The position numbers and the translations under genes were made by a program. Of a stretch of DNA of 6,198 bases, positions 1 to 5,049 are shown in pieces. Origin of the DNA: Pseudomonadota bacterium (GTDB lineage: Bacteria > Pseudomonadota > Alphaproteobacteria > Acetobacterales > Acetobacteraceae); assembly GCA_021815835.1 (NCBI GenBank), contig JAKAZN010000109.1, forward strand, positions 1 through 6,198. Reading direction: 5' to 3'. The notes beneath the pieces are model-generated. The model did no database searches, was not told the origin of the DNA, and was given only the letters and a program-made list of their open reading frames with translations. Within the stretch, counting starts at the first letter, position 1. The number at the start of each line of letters is the position of its first letter.

Positions 1-66
1 CATGAACGCGGCTCCGAATCGGGAAAGCCGCATCGAATCGACGAAACCCAGGGGTGTCACCCGCTG

Positions 67-339
67 TCACATGAGTTCGGCGCCCTGCTTGCGCACCACG
101 GCCTCTTGCGCCGCCGTCAGCAATCGAACGTCCGCCGTCTTGCGGCCACTCGGCGCATCACGCCGAGCCATCGCCCCGGCTTCAGTGTGACGCTTGCAGA
201 TGTCGAACACGCCGATGCGGCTCAACCCGGTCTGCGCTGCAATGCCGGCGTATGTGCAGCCCGCCTTGCGTAGACGGACGCTATCGTGGCCCGCGCGCGG
301 CTCGGGCCTTGGATCGCCAGCCGCAGGCACCCCGATCAT
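67..339 (-). pseudogene. IS630-family transposase, N-terminal fragment
   Basis: The 90-residue reading frame carries the N-terminal DNA-binding part of an IS630-type transposase. A helix-turn-helix lies at about residues 25-50 (LRKAGCTY, IAAQTGLS, GVFDICKRH), followed by the linker RRDAPSGRKTADVR and the start of the second helical segment (LLTAAQEAVVRKQ). Intact family members continue with a second winged-helix region and a DDE catalytic domain, for a total of roughly 300 or more residues. Here the similarity ends at about residue 85 and a TGA follows five codons later, so no catalytic residue is present and the protein cannot transpose. Neither the ATG nor the sequence before it shows a convincing ribosome site, and the first 20 residues look non-homologous. 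The remaining 66 bases to the left edge contain nothing recognisable in any frame; by hand count the first 60 bases are 60% GC, lower than the genes to the right. The family call rests on recalled motif similarity, not a search. Confidence 0.62.
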
Positions 340-345
340 GGCCCC

Positions 346-367
346 GCGCCCGGGCGCAGCCTAGGCT
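346..367. repeat. Two abutting perfect palindromes upstream of the PLD gene
   Basis: A 12-bp perfect palindrome, GCGCCCGGGCGC (346-357), is followed without a gap by a 10-bp perfect palindrome, AGCCTAGGCT (358-367). The pair sits 27 bp before the PLD-family start codon and just outside the transposase remnant. It could be an operator, or simply chance in GC-rich DNA. The second palindrome contains CCTAGG, which is rare in high-GC genomes. Confidence 0.4.
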
Positions 368-393
368 CCCCTACCCCGTCGGAGCCGCCGTGC

Positions 394-1164
394 ATGCCAA
401 TCCCCGTCCGGCGCCTGATCGCGCCCGTCCTGTGCCTGCTGCTGCTGGCCGCGCCCGAGCCGGGTCGGGCCGCCACGATCACCGCCTGCTTCGCCCCGCC
501 GATCCCCGGAGCCTGCGACCCGACAGCAACGCTGGTCGGCGCGCTCGATGCCGCGCGGCGGACGATCCGGGTTCAGATCTACACGCTGACCGCCCGCCCG
601 ATCGTCGCCGCGCTGATCCGCGCGCGCAAGCGCGGGGTGGATGTGCGCGCGATCGTCGATCGCTCGCAGCTGCGTGAGGACCCGCACGATGCCGCCGCGG
701 TCGCGCGCCTGCGCGCCGCCGGGATTCCGCTGCGGGTCGATACGGTGCCGGGGCTGATGCACGACAAGATCGCGATCGTCGATGACGCGACGGTGCTGAC
801 CGGCAGTTTCAACTACACCTGGTCGGCCGAGCACCGGAATGCCGAGAACCTGCTGCTGATCCGCGATCCCGCGCTGGCCGCGCTGTACGCGCGCAACTGG
901 CGGGTGGCCGAGGGCCGCGCGCGTCCGCTGACCGCGCCCCCCGCCTCGCCGCTGGCGCGGCCTACCGTCGCAGCCGCGCCGCCGGCGCGCCCGAACGCCG
1001 GCGCCGGGCCGGTGGGGCCGGTGCGCGGCAACCGCAACAGCATGATCTACCAATGGCCCGGCTGCCCCTATTACGACCGCATCGCGCCCGCCAACCGCGT
1101 GTCCTTCCCCTCCGCCGCGGCCGCCAGCGCGGCCGGCTATCGCGCGGCGCATGGCTGCCGCTGA
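394..1164 (+). CDS. Secreted phospholipase D/Nuc-family nuclease with C-terminal Ada-like cysteine domain
   Basis: Predicted 256-residue exported phosphodiesterase of the single-HKD Nuc type, a family that cleaves DNA or phospholipid phosphodiester bonds as a homodimer. Residues 1-26 form a signal peptide (VRR, then a leucine-rich core, then GRA before the likely cleavage site). Residues 32-92 match the family's opening (CF...C, ALDAARRTIRVQIYTLT). The catalytic HxK(x4)D motif is H123, K125, D130, followed by TGSFNYT (136-142) and the conserved RNAENLLLI (148-156). A Pro/Ala-rich linker (about 180-210) leads to a terminal domain (212-256) with GN..S..Y..PGC..Y, NRV.F, AGYR and a final cysteine. 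This resembles the cysteine domain found in Ada and fused to many Nuc-like nucleases. The usual His after the Tyr is Gln220 here. Start chosen at ATG 394: GGAG lies 9 nt upstream and this start gives a clean signal peptide; the in-frame upstream extension is unlike any leader. The substrate is not determinable from sequence; scavenging or degradation of extracellular nucleic acid is plausible. Confidence 0.87.
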   Translation: MPIPVRRLIAPVLCLLLLAAPEPGRAATITACFAPPIPGACDPTATLVGALDAARRTIRVQIYTLTARPIVAALIRARKRGVDVRAIVDRSQLREDPHDAAAVARLRAAGIPLRVDTVPGLMHDKIAIVDDATVLTGSFNYTWSAEHRNAENLLLIRDPALAALYARNWRVAEGRARPLTAPPASPLARPTVAAAPPARPNAGAGPVGPVRGNRNSMIYQWPGCPYYDRIAPANRVSFPSAAAASAAGYRAAHGCR

Positions 1165-1165
1165 G

Positions 1166-1226
1166 CGCGCCCCGTTTGTGGCCTGCCGAGGCCGGGAGTA
1201 GGACTCGGCCACCCCGACGAGGCGCG
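1166..1226. repeat. Nested inverted repeats between PLD and SDR genes
   Basis: The 96-bp gap holds an outer arm pair CGCGCC (1166-1171) / GGCGCG (1221-1226). Inside it lies GTGGCC (1178-1183) / GGCCAC (1207-1212). An alternative inner hairpin pairs GGCC (1190-1193) with GGCC (1207-1210), has a GG bulge, then GAGT (1196-1199) / ACTC (1203-1206) around an AGG loop. No T-run follows, so it is not a standard intrinsic terminator. It could be a structured leader of the SDR-MFS mRNA, a 3' end of the PLD mRNA, or composition noise. Confidence 0.35.
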
Positions 1227-1260
1227 TTCCCAGCCCCCGAATGTTTGAAGGCGCTCCCGC

Positions 1261-2040
1261 ATGGACCAGACCGGACACGCCCGCCTCGCCGTCGTCATCG
1301 GCGGGGCCAACGGCATCGGCGCGGCGACCGCGCGGCTGATGGCCGCGCGCGGCTGGCGGCTGGCGATCCTCGACAAGGACACCAACCGCGCGAACGAGAT
1401 CGCCGCCGAACTGCAGGGCCGCGCCTTCCACGCGGACGTGACCGACCTCCCGTCCCTCGAAGCCCTCGCCGCGCGCATCGAGGCCGAATACGACGCTCCG
1501 CATGCGCTGGTGATCTCCTCCGGCACGTTCCAGGACCCCGTGCCACCCGACCAGACCCGCCCCGAGGATTGGGACCGCATCATGCGCGTCAATCTGGACG
1601 GAGTGTTCTTCGCGGCCCGCGCGTTCGGGGCGCGGATGGCCGCGCGCGGCGCGGGATCGATCGTTGCGATCGCCTCGATCATCGGCCTCGGCGGCACGCC
1701 GCTCCATGCCTATGGGCCGACCAAGGCGGCCGTCATCAACCTGGCGCAATCGCTTGCCGGCGAATGGGGCCGCGCCGGCGTGCGGGTGAACGCCGTCTCC
1801 CCCGGCGTCACCCTGGTCGCGCGCGTGCTCGCCCGCCGCCAGGCCGGCGCGCGCTACGCGGGCGATCCCGGCCAGTTCACGGCGCTCGGCCGCTGCGTCG
1901 AGCCGAACGAGGTCGCCGAAACGATCGAGTTCCTGCTGTCCGATCGCGCCTCGGCGATCACGGGGACAAACATCATCGTCGATGCCGGCTGGGACGCCGC
2001 CCGCGGCTGGGCGATGTATGGCGGGGTGCGCGGCGCATGA
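1261..2040 (+). CDS. Short-chain dehydrogenase/reductase (SDR) family oxidoreductase
   Basis: A 259-residue classical SDR, an NAD(P)-dependent oxidoreductase with a single Rossmann domain. The glycine motif is GGANGIG (14-20). Acidic D38 ends the second strand (LAILD), favouring NAD(H). D59 with V60 forms the adenine-contacting DV pair. The active-site tetrad is complete: N111 (RVNLDG), S139 (IASI), Y151 and K155 (YGPTK). PGV (181-183) follows strand six, and the C-terminal TGTNIIVDAG (234-243) is typical. Two variations stand out: the Thr that normally precedes the glycine motif is Ile13, and the structural NNAG motif reads ISSG (85-88). The start is well fixed: an in-frame TGA lies at 1246-1248, so ATG 1261 is the first possible start, with GAAGG at 1247-1251 as ribosome site. 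The gene overlaps the MFS gene by four bases, so the two are probably translated together. The substrate cannot be inferred from SDR sequence alone. Confidence 0.92.
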   Translation: MDQTGHARLAVVIGGANGIGAATARLMAARGWRLAILDKDTNRANEIAAELQGRAFHADVTDLPSLEALAARIEAEYDAPHALVISSGTFQDPVPPDQTRPEDWDRIMRVNLDGVFFAARAFGARMAARGAGSIVAIASIIGLGGTPLHAYGPTKAAVINLAQSLAGEWGRAGVRVNAVSPGVTLVARVLARRQAGARYAGDPGQFTALGRCVEPNEVAETIEFLLSDRASAITGTNIIVDAGWDAARGWAMYGGVRGA

Positions 2041-3266
2041 CGCCACCCGAGCCGGCCCCGAATCTCGCCGCGATCGCCCCGCCCCCCTCCACCCTACGCG
2101 CATTTCGCCGGATGCCGGTGCGCCCGCTGGTGGCGACGCTCGCGGTGCAGACCTTCGCGACCATGGCGCTGTTTTCCGTGCCCACCGCGGCGCCCGAGAT
2201 CGCGCGCGACCTGCAGGTGCCGGGCGCGCTGGTGGGGACGTTCGTCTCGTTGGTCTATGGCGTCGGCATCGGCTCGGCGCTGCTTTCGCCGGGCTACGTG
2301 CATCGCTATGGCGCGGTGCGGGTCACGCAGGTGACCTTGATCGCGGTCACGGCGATGCTGCTGATCGGCGCAAGCGGGGGCGTGGGCGGGCTGGCGCTCG
2401 GGGCGGTGGTGCTGGGTCTGGCGTATGGCGCGATTGCGCCGGCGAGCACGCATCTGCTGGTGCCGCAAACACCGCGAACTGTGTTCAACCTGGTGATGTC
2501 GCTGCGCCAGATCGGCGTGCCGCTGGGCGGCGTGCTGGGGGCGCTGTTCGTCCCGCCCTTGGTCGGCTGGATCGGCTGGCGCGGGACGTTGCTGGTGGAA
2601 CTGGTGCCCGTGGTCGGGCTGCTGATCCTGCTGCAACCCGCGCGCCGGGCCTGGGATACCGACCGCGATCCGGCGTGGCCGCTCTGGGGTCGCAGCCTGC
2701 TGCAGCCGCTGAAACTGCTGCACGAGGACCGCGCGCTGCGCCGCCTGTCGGTGGTGGCCTTCGTCTATTCCGGCGTGCAACTCTGTTTCATCGCCTTCAT
2801 GACGGTGCAGCTCACCTCCGTGGTGAAGGTCGATCTGGTGCGCGCCGGCGTGGCGCTGGCGCTGTATCAGGTGGCGGGATCCGCCAGCCGGCCGGTCTGG
2901 GGCTGGGTGGCGGACCGGTTCCTCGCGCCCGGTCGGCTGCTGGCGCTGCTGGGCGTGGCGATGGCGGTGGCGGCGCTGCTGACCGGAAAGTTCGGCCCAG
3001 ACTGGCCATGGGGCGCGGTGCTGGCGGTGGCGGTGTTCGGAGGGTTGACGGCGAGCGGCTTCACCGGCGTCGCCTACGCGGAATATGCGCGGCTGGGCGG
3101 GGCGCGGCGGACGGAAGCGACCGGGCTCGGCACCGCGATGATGTTCGCGGGCGTGATGCTGGTGCCGTTCGCCTTCGGCGCGGCGGTCACCGCGCTGGGC
3201 GCGTGGTTCCTGCCGTACGCAGGGCTGGCGGCGATCTCGGTGAGCGCGGCGTGGATGGTCTGGTAG
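2037..3266 (+). CDS. Major facilitator superfamily (MFS) transporter
   Basis: A 409-residue inner-membrane protein with about 12 hydrophobic segments, the usual size for a secondary transporter of this superfamily. The first helix begins near residue 29 (LVATLAVQTFATMALFSV). After the second helix comes GYVHRYGAVRV (86-96), a degenerate form of the loop 2-3 motif A. The matching loop in the second half is better kept: GWVADRF (289-295) followed by GR. A conserved-looking fifth-helix stretch, SLRQIGVPLGG (155-165), contains R157. A polar central loop (about 201-230, rich in R, D and W) separates the two six-helix halves. The start at ATG 2037 overlaps the SDR stop as ATGA, with GGGG at 2023-2026 as a weak ribosome site; this arrangement implies translational coupling. 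The 25 residues before Met26 are proline-rich and a start there (2112) is possible. The substrate is unknown; the SDR partner suggests a small organic molecule that the SDR also handles. Confidence 0.9.
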   Translation: MTPPEPAPNLAAIAPPPSTLRAFRRMPVRPLVATLAVQTFATMALFSVPTAAPEIARDLQVPGALVGTFVSLVYGVGIGSALLSPGYVHRYGAVRVTQVTLIAVTAMLLIGASGGVGGLALGAVVLGLAYGAIAPASTHLLVPQTPRTVFNLVMSLRQIGVPLGGVLGALFVPPLVGWIGWRGTLLVELVPVVGLLILLQPARRAWDTDRDPAWPLWGRSLLQPLKLLHEDRALRRLSVVAFVYSGVQLCFIAFMTVQLTSVVKVDLVRAGVALALYQVAGSASRPVWGWVADRFLAPGRLLALLGVAMAVAALLTGKFGPDWPWGAVLAVAVFGGLTASGFTGVAYAEYARLGGARRTEATGLGTAMMFAGVMLVPFAFGAAVTALGAWFLPYAGLAAISVSAAWMVW

Positions 3267-3271
3267 CCGGC

Positions 3272-3285
3272 CGGCGGCGACGCCG
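3272..3285. terminator. Short GC hairpin between convergent genes
   Basis: CGGCG (3272-3276) and CGCCG (3281-3285) form a 5-bp stem closed by a GCGA (GNRA-type) tetraloop in the 42-bp gap between the MFS stop and the DUF1847 stop. There is no T-run on either side, so intrinsic termination is doubtful. It is the only terminator-like structure between the two convergent genes. Confidence 0.22.
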
Positions 3286-3308
3286 CGAGCAGGCTTCGGG
3301 ACGCAAGC

Positions 3309-4010
3309 TCAGCCCGCCGCGCCCCGCCCCTTGGGTGGCAGTTTCGGCGGCTTGCCCGGCCGGTCCGGACCCCAGATCCGGCTGTAATAGGTGTCCGCCA
3401 GATAGAGCGCCGCCACCGGGTTGTGCCCCAGCACCCGGTCCTTCGCCACCAGCACCGTGCTCAGCCCCTTGGCGTATTTGAAGAACAGGCTGTCATGGCC
3501 GATGCACAAGCCCATCACCACGTTGAACTCGCAGCCATGCGCGTTCAGCAATTCGGCCTGGGCCACCGGGTTGCACAGCGCCTCGAACTGGCCGGGCCGG
3601 ATCTTCTCGTCGTCACGGATGCCGATCTCCTCCTTCGGAATGGAACCGTTCTTGCAGGCGACCGAGACCACCTCGAACCCGTGGCTTTCCAGAATCCCCG
3701 ACAGCACATAGGCCTGATCGACGAAGCTGATGCAGTTGGCGATGCCGATCTTGCGGTAGCCCATGCGTTTGGCGAACTCCACCACCTCCTCCACCCGCGT
3801 CCATTGGCAGTAGCCGGCGGATTCCACCACGGCGGCGACCTGGGACACCCGCCTGGTCTCCGGATCGTCGTAAAGCGCGTGCGCGTGCTCCTGCGTCGCG
3901 GCATCGACCTTGGTCGGGCAGAAGCCGGGGCCGCGCGCCTCCGCCTCCCCAAGGCGGCAGGCCCGCACGCTGGAGGGACAATAGGCACAGGCGGGATCCT
4001 GGTAGGTCAT
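3309..4010 (-). CDS. DUF1847 family cysteine-rich, putative metal-binding protein
   Basis: A 233-residue soluble protein that I recognise as DUF1847, a family annotated as putative metal-binding and without established function. The N-terminus has four closely placed cysteines (C8, C11, C18, C31), suitable for a zinc or iron-sulfur site. Six more follow (C68, C93, C119, C146, C160, C169). Conserved-looking blocks are GYCQWTRVEE (67-76), KIGIANCISF (88-97), GLCIGHDSLFFKYAKG (167-182) and KDRVLGHNPVAALY (190-203). The alternation of strands and helices suggests an alpha/beta core. The last 20 residues are Pro/Lys/Gly-rich and probably disordered. An in-frame GTG at 4025 would add five residues, but GGAGG lies inside that extension, 8 nt before ATG 4010, so 4010 is preferred. 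The gene is transcribed away from the shikimate dehydrogenase-like gene and toward the MFS gene, so it is probably monocistronic within this window. Length and motifs look intact. Confidence 0.88.
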   Translation of the reverse strand: MTYQDPACAYCPSSVRACRLGEAEARGPGFCPTKVDAATQEHAHALYDDPETRRVSQVAAVVESAGYCQWTRVEEVVEFAKRMGYRKIGIANCISFVDQAYVLSGILESHGFEVVSVACKNGSIPKEEIGIRDDEKIRPGQFEALCNPVAQAELLNAHGCEFNVVMGLCIGHDSLFFKYAKGLSTVLVAKDRVLGHNPVAALYLADTYYSRIWGPDRPGKPPKLPPKGRGAAG

Positions 4011-4018
4011 GGGCGTTG

Positions 4019-4023
4019 CCTCC
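4019..4023 (-). promoter_or_regulatory. Ribosome binding site fixing the DUF1847 start
   Basis: On the minus strand GGAGG stands 8 nt before the ATG at 4010. It overlaps the codons after an upstream GTG (4025), which argues against that GTG as the start. Confidence 0.7.
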
Positions 4024-4086
4024 ACGATGCCCCGCGTGCACGCGCCGGGCTGGGTCGCGCCATTCGTCCCGCGGCCCCGCGCCCCG

Positions 4087-4114
4087 GCGCATTGATCCAG
4101 CGCAATCGATGCGC
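4087..4114. promoter_or_regulatory. 28-bp near-perfect dyad, candidate operator in divergent gap
   Basis: The arms GCGCATTGAT (4087-4096) and ATCGATGCGC (4105-4114) are inverted copies with one mismatch, separated by 8 bp. In RNA the mismatch would be a G-U pair, so a 10-bp hairpin is also possible. Inside it, ATTG-N8-CAAT (4091-4106) fits the loose T-N11-A pattern of LysR-type sites. It lies 76 bp from the DUF1847 start and 84 bp from the dehydrogenase start, a position suited to controlling both. No regulator gene is present in the window. Confidence 0.4.
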
Positions 4115-4120
4115 TATCGG
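4092..4120 (+). promoter_or_regulatory. Weak sigma70-like promoter for the dehydrogenase gene
   Basis: TTGATC (4092-4097) and TATCGG (4115-4120) are separated by 17 bp and keep four and three of the six consensus bases. This is the most AT-containing part of the divergent gap. The spacer coincides with the dyad, as expected if a regulator bound there. The match is weak and unproven; the predicted mRNA leader would be about 70 nt. Confidence 0.25.
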
Positions 4121-4186
4121 CACGATACCCCCGGCTTGCCGCCCCGCCCGCCCGCCGCCACTCTGCGCGCCCCCGCCGCCTCGTCC

Positions 4187-4191
4187 AGGAG
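4187..4191 (+). promoter_or_regulatory. Ribosome binding site of the dehydrogenase gene
   Basis: AGGAG with a 7-nt spacer to ATG 4199 selects this start over the much longer open frame running in from 4016, whose translation is low-complexity and non-homologous. Confidence 0.75.
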
Positions 4192-4198
4192 ACCAGCC

Positions 4199-5032
4199 AT
4201 GCAAGACCGCCGCGCCCTGCTCGGCCTGATCGGCGCCCCGATCGCCCATTCCGCCGCGCCCGCCATGCACGAGGCCGCCGGCGCGGCCACCTCCATCCGC
4301 GTCCACTACCAACTCATCGAAGTCCCCGGCGCGGACGCCGCCCTGCTGCGCACCCTGCTCGAAGGCGTCCGCCGCATGGGCTTCGCCGGCGTCAACGTGA
4401 CCTTCCCCTACAAGGAAGCCGTGCTGCCCCTGCTCGACGCGATCGCCCCCGAGGCCGCCCCGATCGGCGCGGTCAACACGGTGGTGGCGAAGGATGGCAA
4501 ACTCACCGGCTACAACACCGACACCACCGGCTTCGCCGCCGCCATCGCCGAGGACATCCCCGATCCCGCCGCCGGCCCCGTGGTCCTGGTGGGCGCCGGC
4601 GGGGTCGGCCGCGCCGCGGGCTTCGCGCTGGCCCGCCTCGGGGTGCGCGATCTGCGCATCCTCGACCAGGACAAGGAAAAGGCCGCGAGCCTGGCCCGCG
4701 ACACCGGCGGGACCGCCGGCACCGATCTTGCCGAGGCCCTGCAGGGCGCGGCCGGCGTGGTCAACGCCACCCCGGTCGGGATGCTGCCCAACCGCGATTC
4801 CCCTGTCCCGGCCGCGCTGCTGCGCCCCGATCTCTGGGTCGCCGACGTGGTCTATTACCCGCTGGTCACGCCGCTGCTGACCGCGGCCCGCGCCGCCGGG
4901 GCGCGCACCGTCACCGGGCGGGCGCTGACCATCCACCAGGCCGCCGACGCCTTCGCGCTGTTCACCGGAACCCGCCCGCCGATCGCAGCACTGGGGGCGG
5001 CGTTCGACGCGGTGATCGCGGCGCGGAAATGA
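4199..5032 (+). CDS. Shikimate/quinate dehydrogenase-like protein (AroE family, probable NAD-dependent subgroup)
   Basis: A 277-residue enzyme of the AroE superfamily, which interconverts 3-dehydroshikimate and shikimate, or 3-dehydroquinate and quinate in the catabolic subgroup. The N-terminal substrate domain has IGAPIAHSAAPAMHE (11-25), GVNVTFPYKE (64-73) with catalytic K72, GAVNTVV (90-96) with N93, and GYNTD (104-108) with catalytic D108. The dinucleotide domain has VGAGGVG (131-137). D156 ends the next strand (LRILDQD), where NADP-dependent AroE normally has an NRT-type basic motif, so NAD is expected. Later motifs are NATPVGM (189-195), VVYYPLVTPLL (217-227) and HQAADAFALFTG (246-257) with Q247. 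The opening LLGLIGA, the ending and the length resemble quinate/shikimate dehydrogenases such as the corynebacterial enzyme. Oddly, the second hydroxyl residue of the substrate SxS/SxT pair is Ala20. The start at ATG 4199 has AGGAG 7 nt upstream. It could supply biosynthesis if the genome lacks another aroE; a catabolic role is more likely. Confidence 0.9.
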   Translation: MQDRRALLGLIGAPIAHSAAPAMHEAAGAATSIRVHYQLIEVPGADAALLRTLLEGVRRMGFAGVNVTFPYKEAVLPLLDAIAPEAAPIGAVNTVVAKDGKLTGYNTDTTGFAAAIAEDIPDPAAGPVVLVGAGGVGRAAGFALARLGVRDLRILDQDKEKAASLARDTGGTAGTDLAEALQGAAGVVNATPVGMLPNRDSPVPAALLRPDLWVADVVYYPLVTPLLTAARAAGARTVTGRALTIHQAADAFALFTGTRPPIAALGAAFDAVIAARK

Positions 5033-5049
5033 CGGGATGCGATCGCGCT

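Noticed and set aside
55..70. TGTCAC repeated twice next to the transposase stop
   Set aside because: Two six-base copies with a four-base spacer are too short to call a target-site duplication or a terminal repeat.
1053..2036. Long in-frame upstream extension of the MFS frame
   Set aside because: The translation is Arg/Pro-rich and antagonistic to the real SDR frame. The ATGA overlap at 2037 is the natural start, so a fusion protein is not supported.
361..2103. 580-residue open frame on the minus strand opposite the PLD and SDR genes
   Set aside because: Low-complexity Arg/Gly/Ala-rich translation with no motif. It spans two genes with clear family motifs on the other strand and is a GC-bias shadow.
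1982..3481. 499-residue plus-strand frame overlapping the MFS gene
   Set aside because: Out of frame with the recognisable transporter, Arg/Gly/Ala-rich, and runs on past the MFS stop into the convergent gene.
5039..5046. GCGATCGC palindrome between the convergent dehydrogenase and Nramp stops
   Set aside because: Only 8 bp with no loop and no T-run. This octamer is common in GC-rich genomes and does not make a terminator.
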